A stretch of 15,536 nucleotides of DNA from Actinomycetota bacterium (GCA_013816105.1 JACDEY010000004.1:1-15536); one strand, 5' to 3'. Counted from the stretch's first letter, positions 1 through 13,330 are shown. A program made the numbers and translations. The notes: a model not told the origin generated them from the sequence alone.

Positions 1-11
1 CCCCGCTCTTG

Positions 12-31
12 CCTGGCATCAACTCGCCAGG
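12..31. repeat. Short inverted repeat upstream of the rplJ promoter
   Basis: CCTGGC (12-17) and GCCAGG (26-31) are perfect inverted repeats around an 8-nt loop. It could be the remnant of a terminator for the gene to the left (in most actinobacteria rplA, which lies outside this window), but no T-tract follows. Its right arm abuts the -35 box at 32-37, so it could equally be a protein-binding site. Either role is inference. Confidence 0.35.
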
Positions 32-61
32 TTGACAGTGGTCACGCCCCGACCTTACCTT
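32..61 (+). promoter_or_regulatory. Candidate promoter of rplJL
   Basis: A perfect -35 hexamer TTGACA (32-37) is followed after 18 bp by TACCTT (56-61), which fits the actinobacterial TAnnnT form of the -10 box. Transcription would start near position 68, just before the first helix of the L10-leader RNA at 69. That placement supports the assignment. It is a housekeeping-sigma-type promoter judged by eye only. Confidence 0.6.
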
Positions 62-68
62 TGGGGCA

Positions 69-123
69 GCCGCAGACAGCAGGGGCCAGTGGCGTAATCC
101 CCTCCGGGGGCACCTGCCGAGGC
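69..123 (+). ncRNA. Ribosomal protein L10 leader (autoregulatory RNA)
   Basis: The untranslated leader of rplJ can be folded like known L10 leaders. GCC (69-71) pairs with GGC (121-123). An asymmetric purine-rich internal loop follows (72-78 against CGA 118-120) and resembles the kink-turn-like L10-binding element. GCAGG (79-83) then pairs with CCTGC (113-117). Inside is a smaller hairpin, CCCC (99-102) with GGGG (107-110), closed by a TCCG loop. The 3' segment TGCCGAGG is the most conserved part of the family. L10, or the L10-L12 complex, is known to bind such leaders and repress its own operon. The precise boundaries are my estimate. Confidence 0.75.
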
Positions 124-138
124 AGAGAGCTTCTTCGG

Positions 139-169
139 AACGCCTCCGCCGTGCTGCGGGGGCGTTTTT
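139..169 (+). terminator. Intrinsic-terminator-like hairpin in the rplJ leader (probable attenuator)
   Basis: AACGCCTCCGC (139-149) pairs with GCGGGGGCGTT (156-166) around a 6-nt loop. This gives an 11-bp stem with one G-U pair, running into TTTTT (165-169). It lies between the L10 leader and the rplJ start codon, so it cannot be the end of an ordinary transcript from this promoter. An attenuator is the natural reading. GAGGC (119-123), part of the L10-leader base helix, could pair with GCCTC (142-146) in the left arm and so act as an antiterminator. Confidence 0.6.
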
Positions 170-217
170 CGTTCGTCCGGCGAAGCGGCCGACGGGGGCC
201 GACGGGAGAGAAGCGAG

Positions 218-739
218 ATGGCCAGGGCTGACAAGGTCGACAAGGTCAAGGAGCTGACGGAGCGCTTCCGATCCTCGAGCGGCGTCATGTTTGCGGACTT
301 CCGTGGGCTCACGGTGAAGGACGCGACGGAGCTTCGGAAGGCTCTACGCGATTCTGAGGCCCACTTCGTCGTGGTGAAGAACACCCTCACCCGCCTGGCG
401 GCCCGCGACGCCGGTTTGGAGGGAGTGGCCCCCATGCTCGAGGGCCCGACCGCCATCGCCTTCATGGGAGGAGACCCGCTCGGGGGCGCCAAGGCGCTTC
501 TCGAGATGGCCAAGCGGTTCCCGGCGCTCGGCGTGAAGGGTGCGCTGGTCGAGGGCCAGATCCTGGCGGAGGAGGGTGCGCGCTCGCTCGCGACGCTGGA
601 CGCCAAGGAAGTGTCGCTCGGCAAGGTGGCGGGCATTCTGCAGGCGCCGCTCTCCCGAATCTCCTACGTGCTTCGCGCTCCGATGCAGCGGATCGCGTTC
701 GCCCTGGCAGAGCGAGGGCGGCAGGCCGAGGCGGCCTGA
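218..739 (+). CDS. rplJ: 50S ribosomal protein L10
   Basis: L10 anchors L7/L12 dimers to the 23S rRNA at the base of the ribosomal stalk, where translation factors dock. The 173-aa product has the normal length. It shows the family N-terminus ([17 protein letters not shown]), the conserved [20 protein letters not shown] stretch near residues 25-45, and [12 protein letters not shown] near 51-62. Its C-terminal helix (about 135-173) ends in an Ala/Glu-rich tail, as expected for the L12-binding helix. ATG at 218 is preceded by GGGAG (204-208) at good spacing. rplL follows after 59 bp. Regulation is probably by L10 feedback on the leader at 69-169. Confidence 0.97.
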   Translation: MARADKVDKVKELTERFRSSSGVMFADFRGLTVKDATELRKALRDSEAHFVVVKNTLTRLAARDAGLEGVAPMLEGPTAIAFMGGDPLGGAKALLEMAKRFPALGVKGALVEGQILAEEGARSLATLDAKEVSLGKVAGILQAPLSRISYVLRAPMQRIAFALAERGRQAEAA

Positions 740-798
740 GGTCCGCGGAGACTGGGGCCTCGACGGCAATCAGACGACGACGAAGGGGAGGAGACAAA

Positions 799-1191
799 GT
801 GGCGAAACTATCGGTTGACGACATCCTGGATGCGATCAAGGAACTCTCCATCATCGAGGCGGCGGACCTCTCGAAGAAGATCGAGGAGGAGTTCGGCATC
901 CAGGCGGCCGCACCCATGGCCGTCGGAGGTATGCCCGGTGGCGCCGGTGGCACCGCGGCCGCCGAGGAGGTCGAGGAGCAGACGGAGTTCGATGTCGTGC
1001 TGACGGCGGCCGGAGAAAAGAAGATCCAGGTCATCAAGGAGGTGCGCGCGCTCACCAGTCTCGGGCTGAAGGAGGCCAAGGACTTGGTCGACAGCGCCCC
1101 GAAGCCGGTCCTCGAGCGGGTGCCCAAGGAGCAGGCCGACGCCGCGCGGGAGAAGATCGAGGCGGCGGGTGGCTCGGTGGAGGTGAAGTAG
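799..1191 (+). CDS. rplL: 50S ribosomal protein L7/L12
   Basis: L7/L12 is the multicopy stalk protein that recruits and stimulates EF-Tu, EF-G, IF2 and release factors. The 130-aa product has the three expected parts: an N-terminal dimerisation domain (about 1-34, starting [18 protein letters not shown]), an Ala/Gly/Pro-rich hinge (about 35-58), and a C-terminal factor-binding domain (about 60-130) with [25 protein letters not shown] and a terminal AGGSVEVK. The start is GTG at 799 with a strong purine-rich site (GGGGAGGAG, 785-793). The 59-bp gap to rplJ shows no terminator, so the two genes are probably co-transcribed. No clear intrinsic terminator follows the gene. Confidence 0.97.
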   Translation: MAKLSVDDILDAIKELSIIEAADLSKKIEEEFGIQAAAPMAVGGMPGGAGGTAAAEEVEEQTEFDVVLTAAGEKKIQVIKEVRALTSLGLKEAKDLVDSAPKPVLERVPKEQADAAREKIEAAGGSVEVK

Positions 1192-1209
1192 CCCCGGGCG
1201 TCGGAGATC

Positions 1210-1223
1210 GTTTGCTGGCAAAC
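1210..1223. promoter_or_regulatory. Palindrome at the -35 position of the upstream rpoB promoter
   Basis: GTTTGC (1210-1215) and GCAAAC (1218-1223) form a perfect inverted repeat with a 2-bp centre, ending 17 bp before TATAAT at 1241. That promoter has no recognisable -35 hexamer here, so the palindrome sits where a regulator or the sigma factor would bind. It may be an operator or only a small hairpin (GTTTG-CTGG-CAAAC) in the rplL 3' region. The role is inferred from position only. Confidence 0.3.
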
Positions 1224-1240
1224 CCCCGTCGCCAAGGATG

Positions 1241-1246
1241 TATAAT
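1241..1246 (+). promoter_or_regulatory. Candidate rpoB promoter P1 (perfect -10 box)
   Basis: TATAAT (1241-1246) is a consensus -10 hexamer, directly preceded by TG (1239-1240). No matching -35 hexamer is seen at 16-18 bp; a palindrome lies there instead. Transcription would start about 1252-1254, immediately before an ATG at 1255. The resulting RNA would be leaderless or nearly so for the 8-codon mini-ORF and would then run into rpoB. Confidence 0.5.
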
Positions 1247-1254
1247 TCGCGGGA

Positions 1255-1281
1255 ATGAAACCGGCCTTCGAGCAGTTCTAA
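1255..1281 (+). CDS. Possible leaderless 8-codon leader peptide upstream of rpoB
   Basis: ATG at 1255 opens MKPAFEQF, followed by tandem stop codons TAA (1279-1281) and TAG (1282-1284). The ATG lies 8 nt after a perfect TATAAT, so the predicted transcript begins at or within a few bases of the start codon. Leaderless translation from such ATGs is common in actinobacteria. No Shine-Dalgarno site is visible in the few bases available. Codons 5-8 form the left arm of a possible hairpin (1267-1290). An ORF this short arises easily by chance, so this is a hypothesis based on position and the double stop. Confidence 0.3.
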   Translation: MKPAFEQF

Positions 1282-1290
1282 TAGCTCGGA
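1267..1290 (+). other. Stem-loop overlapping the mini-ORF in the rpoB leader
   Basis: TTCGAGC (1267-1273) can pair with GCTCGGA (1284-1290), with one U-G pair, around a 10-nt loop that contains the end and stop codon of the mini-ORF. No T-tract follows, so it is not a standalone terminator. A ribosome on the mini-ORF would disrupt it. Confidence 0.3.
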
Positions 1291-1302
1291 GGATCTGTCC
1301 GG

Positions 1303-1331
1303 TTGTATTTGCGTGCCCAGCGTCGTATACT
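1303..1331 (+). promoter_or_regulatory. Candidate rpoB promoter P2
   Basis: TTGTAT (1303-1308) and TATACT (1326-1331) are separated by the optimal 17 bp. The -10 box matches TATAAT at five of six positions and the -35 box matches TTGACA at three. The transcript would begin near 1338 and give rpoB a leader of about 58 nt. The polymerase genes could thus be expressed independently of rplJL. Confidence 0.55.
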
Positions 1332-1395
1332 CGCCCGTTGCCGTCGTCCCACTTGCCGTAGCTCGCTCCGATTCTTCCTCTAGGGGGGGTCACTC

Positions 1396-4857
<3,462 letters not shown>

Positions 4858-4878
4858 GCCACCGAGGAGGTAGACAGA

Positions 4879-8820
<3,942 letters not shown>

Positions 8821-8853
8821 GGGCGAGGCCCCCCGGTTCACGACGCCTACCTA

Positions 8854-8879
8854 ACGGGGGCCGCGAGAGCGGCCCCCGT
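8854..8879 (+). terminator. GC-rich hairpin closing the rpoBC unit
   Basis: ACGGGGGCCGC (8854-8864) and GCGGCCCCCGT (8869-8879) form a perfect 11-bp stem with a GAGA tetraloop, 33 bp after the rpoC stop codon. It is followed by CTGTG rather than a T-tract. Strong hairpins without a U-run are frequent at actinobacterial gene ends. The rest of the rpoC-to-carrier gap (8821-8960) holds only a weak TATCCT (8892-8897) with no partner -35 box. Confidence 0.65.
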
Positions 8880-8960
8880 CTGTGCCCGTGCTATCCTCCT
8901 CTCGCGTCGGGTTGGGAGCCCCGGCACCTAACACTTCTCGGGAGATGTTGGAGGTTCGTC

Positions 8961-9209
8961 GTGGAAGTCGCCGAGCGGATCCGCGGGTTCATCGCGGAAG
9001 AGATCATGTTCGAAGAGACCCAGCAGTCGCTGACGGATGACACCCCCCTGCTTTCCGGGGTGATGGATTCACTGGGGCTCTTGCAGCTCGTCGCGTTCCT
9101 CGAGGAGGAGTTCGACGTGGAGATCGATGACGCCGACATGGTGGCCGACCACTTCCGGACCGTCGGTGACATCGAGCAGCTCGTTCGACAGAAGGCGTCC
9201 AAGGATTGA
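8961..9209 (+). CDS. Free-standing acyl carrier protein
   Basis: An 82-aa phosphopantetheine-binding carrier protein. It would hold acyl groups as thioesters on a prosthetic arm attached to Ser37 in the motif GVMDSLGLLQLV (33-44). The flanking pattern LTDDTPLL (24-31) before it and AFLEEEFDVEI after it is typical of the four-helix carrier fold. The start is GTG at 8961 with GGAGG (8950-8954). The sequence resembles discrete carriers of secondary metabolism, such as the FkbJ type of methoxymalonyl-ACP pathways, more than fatty-acid AcpP, which usually reads GADSLD at this motif. The next gene begins inside its stop codon, so both probably act in one reaction. Which acyl group it carries is unknown. 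Confidence 0.9.
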   Translation: MEVAERIRGFIAEEIMFEETQQSLTDDTPLLSGVMDSLGLLQLVAFLEEEFDVEIDDADMVADHFRTVGDIEQLVRQKASKD

Positions 9210-10372
9210 GAGCCGCCGCTCCGGCGCCGATCGAATGGGTGGCGCCCGAGCAGGCCGAGTTCTTCGACTCCGTCCTTCGTTTCGCGCGTAGTCTCCCCGA
9301 CGACGCGGGGGACCTCGACCGCTCCGGGGGCTTCTCCCGCGAGAACTGGGACCGATGCGGGGGATTCGGGATCCACGGGCTTCCCGCCCCCGAGCAGTTC
9401 GGCGGTGGGGGAGCGGATGTCGTCACCACCATGCTGGCGCTGGAGGCGCTGGGCTACGGCTGCAAGGACAACGGGCTGGTGTTCTCCATCAACGCCCACA
9501 TGTGGACGAGCGTCATTCCCGTCTGGACGTTCGGCACGGAGGAACAGCGCCGCCGATGGCTGCCGGGCCTCTGTTCCGGGGAGCTCATCGGCTGTCACAC
9601 GATCACCGAGCCCGAGGCCGGCTCGGACGCGTTCGGGATGAAGGCGAGCGGGCGGCGGAGGGGCGAAGGGTACGTTCTGAACGGGCGGAAGACCTTCATC
9701 ACCAACGCGCCGGTGGCCGACCTGCTCCTGGTCTTCGCCCGGACGGAGGAGGCAGGGATCGGGCCGTTCGGCCTGAGCGTGTTTCTCGTGGAGGCGGGGA
9801 CCAGGGGTTGCCTCGTGGAGGCGCCCGCGGACAAGATGGGCCTCAGGACCTCGCCCATGTCCGACGTCGTCCTGGACGATTGCTTCGTTCCCGAGTCGGC
9901 CATGCTCGGCGGTCCCGGGAAGGGTGGCGAGATCTTCCAGACGTCCATGCGGTGGGAGCGAGCCTGCATCATGGCGAGCCAGGTCGGGGTCATGCGTCGA
10001 ACGATGGAGGCGTGCGTCGCATACGCTCGTCAGCGACGGCAGTTCGGCAAGCCCATCGCGAAGTACGAGTCCGTCGCCGACAAGATCGCCAACATGAAGA
10101 TCGCGGTCGAGGCATCCCGAGCCCTCGTCCTGCGGGTGGGGTGGCTCATGGATCATGGTCACGAGACCACGATGGACGCCGCCGTGGCGAAGGCGTTCGT
10201 GAGCGAGGCCAACGTTCGCACGCACCTCGACGCGGTCCAGGTGCACGGCGGCTACGGATACATGACGGAGTTCGAGATCGAGCGCGCGCTCCGGGACGCC
10301 GTGGGAGGCACGATCTACTCGGGGACCTCGGAGATCCAGCGCCGGATCATCGCTCGCGGGCTGGGACTCTGA
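9206..10372 (+). CDS. Acyl-CoA dehydrogenase family flavoprotein
   Basis: A 388-aa FAD enzyme of the acyl-CoA dehydrogenase family, which introduces a C2-C3 double bond into acyl thioesters. Visible motifs are GCHTITEPEAGSD (FAD/substrate loop, about 130-142), ARQRRQFGKPI in the C-terminal helical domain, VQVHGGYGYMTE, and a C-terminal IYSGTSEIQRR. In SCAD/MCAD-type enzymes the base is Glu in YEGT; here that position is Ser372. Glu251 in MRWERA aligns with the catalytic Glu of isovaleryl-CoA dehydrogenase, so activity is probably kept. The start TTG (9206-9208) overlaps the carrier protein's TGA (9207-9209), implying translational coupling; a GTG at 9239 is a less likely alternative. The likely substrate is the carrier-bound acyl group, but this is inference from the pairing. 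Confidence 0.9.
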   Translation: MRAAAPAPIEWVAPEQAEFFDSVLRFARSLPDDAGDLDRSGGFSRENWDRCGGFGIHGLPAPEQFGGGGADVVTTMLALEALGYGCKDNGLVFSINAHMWTSVIPVWTFGTEEQRRRWLPGLCSGELIGCHTITEPEAGSDAFGMKASGRRRGEGYVLNGRKTFITNAPVADLLLVFARTEEAGIGPFGLSVFLVEAGTRGCLVEAPADKMGLRTSPMSDVVLDDCFVPESAMLGGPGKGGEIFQTSMRWERACIMASQVGVMRRTMEACVAYARQRRQFGKPIAKYESVADKIANMKIAVEASRALVLRVGWLMDHGHETTMDAAVAKAFVSEANVRTHLDAVQVHGGYGYMTEFEIERALRDAVGGTIYSGTSEIQRRIIARGLGL

Positions 10373-10378
10373 CCGGGC

Positions 10379-11596
10379 TCAGAACCCCTCTTGGAGCAGC
10401 TCCAGCAACTCCGGGTTGGCCACGTCGTCCCTGCCCGTCCCGAGCGCGTCGCGTCCCCGGTAGGCCCAGTACGACCAACTGATCCCCTCCTCCTCGCAAT
10501 GGGAGAGCATCGCCGAGAGCTGCTCCGTCCAGTCCGACGGCGGCTGGGCCGGTCCCTCCTCACCCTGCCCGAACCGGTTGAACTCCCCGATCCACAAGGG
10601 GACCTGCCACGTCCGGGCCCGCTCCCAGTAGGCGCTCAGCCGCTCGACCCCCTGCGGGTCCCAGTTCTGCGTGTACAGGTGGAAGGAGTACACGATGTTG
10701 TCGAACGGGGGCGGGCCGCTCATGCCGAAGAGGCCGTCCCCCTTGTACTGGCTGTCCTCGAAGACGAGGAGGACGCGGGGGTTGACCGAGCGGATCGCCC
10801 CCCCGACGTGCTCGTAGAAGGCGTCGAGGTGGAGATCCTCCGCCGTGGGTAGCCAGCGCGTCCCGAAGTACGGCTCGTTGATGACGTCCACCGCCACAAC
10901 CGTCGGATCCTCCGCATAGCGCCCGGCCACGAGCTTCCAGGCATCGGCGAAGCCCGCCCACGAGTCGTTCTCGTCGGCGAAGAAGTCGTGCTTCGCCTGA
11001 TAGATCTGCTTGTAGACGCTCTGCGGGTACAGCCACGACGGCATGCCGCTCCCCACCGAGGGCTCGCCACCGGCGCCCTCGATCTCGAAGGCCGGGGACC
11101 ACTTCCGCTGCGACATGGACAGGATCACCGCCAGCCCCTGGTCGCCGAACGCGCGGACGATGCCGTCCAGCGCCGACAGGTAGATCTCGTTGTACCGGTG
11201 GGAGAGGGTGCCGTCGGGGTTTCGAACGGGAGGATCGGGCTCCAGGTTCGCCCACGCGATGGGCAGGCGCACGGCGTTGAAGCCCCAGGTGGCGATGTTC
11301 GTATAGGTGTCGGGGGTCGGGACGGACCAGCCCTTGTCCTCCGAGGTCTGGACACGGGGGGATCCGTCGCCCTTGCCCATGCCCTGCACGTTCACGGATA
11401 GGATTCGCAGTTCCTCCCCGTCCTCGTCCAGGATCCGCGTCCCCTCGGTGTGCAGCCACCCGGTGATCCGCGGGGCCGAGGGGGATCGGGCGAACGGGCC
11501 GGGCAGCACGTTCGTGCACGCGAAGCCGGCCAGGGCGGCGAGAGTCAGTACGGCCCGCAGCCGGGCTCCGGCCGACCGGGGCCTCATCCTCGTCAC
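10379..11596 (-). CDS. Exported glycoside hydrolase, GH5 (cellulase-like) family
   Basis: A 405-aa predicted exported hydrolase of beta-glycosidic bonds with a TIM-barrel fold. Residues 1-27 look like a signal sequence (Arg-rich start, hydrophobic LRAVLTLAALAGFAC); Cys27 may be lipidated, though the lipobox is not canonical. Diagnostic GH5 elements are FNAVRLPIAW with its conserved Arg, the acid/base Glu241 in VINEPY, the His in VYSFHLYT, the nucleophile Glu338 in WIGEFN, and the C-terminal ISWSYWAY strand. No carbohydrate-binding module is seen. The start could be GTG at 11596 or ATG at 11587, three codons later. It converges on the dehydrogenase gene with only 6 bp between stop codons. Substrate cannot be assigned; cellulase, mannanase and glycosylceramidase activities all occur in the family. 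Confidence 0.85.
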   Translation of the reverse strand: MTRMRPRSAGARLRAVLTLAALAGFACTNVLPGPFARSPSAPRITGWLHTEGTRILDEDGEELRILSVNVQGMGKGDGSPRVQTSEDKGWSVPTPDTYTNIATWGFNAVRLPIAWANLEPDPPVRNPDGTLSHRYNEIYLSALDGIVRAFGDQGLAVILSMSQRKWSPAFEIEGAGGEPSVGSGMPSWLYPQSVYKQIYQAKHDFFADENDSWAGFADAWKLVAGRYAEDPTVVAVDVINEPYFGTRWLPTAEDLHLDAFYEHVGGAIRSVNPRVLLVFEDSQYKGDGLFGMSGPPPFDNIVYSFHLYTQNWDPQGVERLSAYWERARTWQVPLWIGEFNRFGQGEEGPAQPPSDWTEQLSAMLSHCEEEGISWSYWAYRGRDALGTGRDDVANPELLELLQEGF

Positions 11597-11733
11597 CCGT
11601 CCACAGTGCCATACGACACGGGCGATGGACCAGGAATAAGAGGGTTTCGGCGTGTTTTCGCTTGTGGTTCTCGGGCGCGGTGTGCCAGTATTGTGCGGCC
11701 CGCTAAGTCTCGTATTTCAGAAGGAGTCCTCAA
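11597..11733. promoter_or_regulatory. Divergent intergenic region between the GH5 and propeller genes
   Basis: The two genes are transcribed away from this 137-bp gap, so it must hold promoters for both. For the plus-strand gene I see a perfect ribosome-binding site AAGGAG (11721-11726), 7 bp before ATG at 11734. There is also a poor promoter candidate, TTGTGC (11691-11696) with TATTTC (11713-11718), spacing 16. No convincing promoter is seen on the minus strand. Confidence 0.35.
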
Positions 11734-13248
11734 ATGCGATCGAGCCACTCGTCCGTGCGCCGCCACACCTCCTGGGTCGTCGTCCTGCTCGCCGCCGCCA
11801 TAGCCGTCGTCTCGATGGCGCTCCCGGTGCCTGCTGCCCCGGCGGCCCCACGAGTGCAGGCTAGGCCAGATTCCGGCCCTCCCGGCTCGGCGGTGCAGAT
11901 CAGCGGAACCGGCTTCGGCCCCTCCGAGACCGTGAACATCCGATTCGACTCCCAGACGATCGCGACGGACACGACGAACGGAACCGGAGGATTCACGAAT
12001 AACACGCGGATCCCAGGCGATGCCACCCCCGGTGAGCACCTCATCGGTGCGCAAGGAGAGACGAGCGGCCTGAGCGACTTCACGACATTCACCGTCACGG
12101 GCGGCGGGGGAGGGGGCGGAGACTGGCCTCACCTCGGGTTCGATCTCCGGCACACGAGCTTCACGCCCTTCGAGAACATCCTCAGCCCGTCCAACGTCTC
12201 GAACATGGTGGTGCGTTGGACCGGCATTACCGGCGACCGCATCAACTCCTCGCCGGCCGTCGTGGACGGCATCGCGTACGTCGGGTCCTTCGACAAGAAG
12301 CTGTCCGCCTTCGACGTTGCGGCCTGCGAGGGTAACCTGACCTGCGAGCCGATCTGGACCGGCCTGACGGGAGACCTCATCTTCTCCTCGCCAACCGTGG
12401 AGAACGGCGTCGTCTACGTCGGCTCCGACGACGACAAGCTCTACGCGTTCCCTGCCACGTGCGCCACCCCCTGCATGCCCATTTGGACGGGTCAGACCAA
12501 CGGGGACGTCCGCTCCTCCGCGGTAGTGAAGGATGGCGTGGTCTACGTCGGCTCGAGCGCGGGGGAGCTCTACGCGTTTCCCGAGAACTGCACCGGGCAG
12601 TGCAATCCGACCTGGGTCGCCGACGCCGGGAACGGCGTCCGCTCGGTTCCCACAATTGTCGACGGCGTGATCTATATCGGGTCGCTGGACCACAAGATGT
12701 ACGGGTTCCCCGAGAACTGCAGCAACCCCTGCCAGCCGCTGTTCACCGGCCTGACGGGGGGAACCATCCAGGGCTCGGTCTCCGTGGTGGACGGCGTCGC
12801 CTACGTCGGGTCCGACGACGGGTTCCTGTACGCGTTTCCGGCCCCTTGCCCGAACCCGACCTGCGAGCCGCTGTGGCTCGGGAGGGCCGGGCGTGACGTG
12901 CGCTCCTCACCGGCCATTCACGACGGCAAGGTCTTCGTAGGCTCGGGCGACGGACTGATGTACGTCTTTCCCACCATATGCGAGAATCCCTGCTCGCCGC
13001 TCTGGACGGGCAGCAGCGGCTCGGCGAAGCCCATCAAGTCGTCGCCCGCGGTAGCCAATGGAGTGGTGTACATCGGCTCCGGCAAGGGCAGGTTGCTCGC
13101 GTTCCCGGAGGACTGCTCGAATCCCTGTGAGGCGTTGTTCAGCTACCTCACGGGAGGTGCGGTGCGGACCTCTCCGGCAGTCGCCGACGGGCGGGTGTAC
13201 ATCGGGTCGATCGACTTCAAGATGTGGGTGTTCGGCCTGCCCGTCTGA
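11734..13248 (+). CDS. Exported Ig-like / PQQ-like beta-propeller protein
   Basis: A 504-aa predicted extracellular protein. Residues 1-38 form a signal peptide (RR, hydrophobic core 14-30, Ala/Pro-rich cleavage region). Residues about 41-121 are an IPT/Ig-like domain with the motif SGPPGSAVQISGTGFGPSE. A Gly-rich linker follows (123-129). Residues about 130-504 hold eight repeats of about 43-45 residues with the core SSPAVVDGVVYVGSxDxKLYAFP, an eight-bladed PQQ-like (BamB-type) propeller. Seven cysteine pairs sit between blades, where classical repeats have the DxxTGxxxW turn. No dehydrogenase or haem motif is present, so a binding or scaffold role is more likely than catalysis. ATG at 11734 has an ideal AAGGAG site. 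Confidence 0.85.
   Translation: MRSSHSSVRRHTSWVVVLLAAAIAVVSMALPVPAAPAAPRVQARPDSGPPGSAVQISGTGFGPSETVNIRFDSQTIATDTTNGTGGFTNNTRIPGDATPGEHLIGAQGETSGLSDFTTFTVTGGGGGGGDWPHLGFDLRHTSFTPFENILSPSNVSNMVVRWTGITGDRINSSPAVVDGIAYVGSFDKKLSAFDVAACEGNLTCEPIWTGLTGDLIFSSPTVENGVVYVGSDDDKLYAFPATCATPCMPIWTGQTNGDVRSSAVVKDGVVYVGSSAGELYAFPENCTGQCNPTWVADAGNGVRSVPTIVDGVIYIGSLDHKMYGFPENCSNPCQPLFTGLTGGTIQGSVSVVDGVAYVGSDDGFLYAFPAPCPNPTCEPLWLGRAGRDVRSSPAIHDGKVFVGSGDGLMYVFPTICENPCSPLWTGSSGSAKPIKSSPAVANGVVYIGSGKGRLLAFPEDCSNPCEALFSYLTGGAVRTSPAVADGRVYIGSIDFKMWVFGLPV
12241..13245 (+). repeat. Eight tandem propeller-blade repeats
   Basis: The coding sequence repeats about every 129-135 bp (43-45 codons). The DGxxYVGS-type core strand recurs eight times, first at residues about 177-185 and last in DGRVYIGS just before the C-terminus. 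Cysteine pairs fall at 198/204, 243/247, 286/290, 329/333, 372/377, 416/420 and 461/465; the last blade has none. The repeats are diverged at DNA level, so this is old internal duplication. Confidence 0.85.
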
Positions 13249-13257
13249 GTCCTCATT

Positions 13258-13277
13258 GGCCGGCGAACCGGCTTCTT
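13258..13277 (+). terminator. Hairpin after the propeller gene
   Basis: GGCCGG (13258-13263) pairs with CCGGCT (13268-13273, one G-U pair) around a CGAA loop. It is followed by TCTT, 9 bp after the stop codon. It is a short stem with a weak T-run and a plausible intrinsic terminator separating this gene from the hydrolase downstream. Confidence 0.45.
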
Positions 13278-13330
13278 ACGATGGCTCTTCCACGGGTATC
13301 GATCGTGGCGCTCTTGTAGCGAAACGATGA

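Noticed and set aside
8892..8897. TATCCT as a promoter for the carrier-protein gene
   Set aside because: No -35 hexamer lies 16-18 bp upstream; that stretch is the right arm of the rpoC hairpin. A promoter must exist in this gap or transcription must read through, but I cannot place it.
8891..10246. A 451-codon minus-strand open frame over the carrier protein and dehydrogenase
   Set aside because: The plus-strand genes have family motifs, catalytic residues and ribosome-binding sites; the antisense product has none.
11593..12693. A 366-codon minus-strand open frame over the start of the propeller gene, and a 350-codon frame (10560-11612) out of phase with the GH5 gene
   Set aside because: Both are Arg/Gly/Pro-rich shadow frames; the genes in the other frames have signal peptides and clear domain motifs.
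12241..13245. Regularly spaced repeats as a possible CRISPR array
   Set aside because: The period is about 130 bp, the repeats are diverged and in one open frame, and they translate into beta-propeller blades.
12118..13248. Propeller protein as a PQQ-dependent alcohol or glucose dehydrogenase
   Set aside because: No haem CxxCH, no adjacent-cysteine pair and no dehydrogenase active-site motif is visible; only the short repeat unit is shared.
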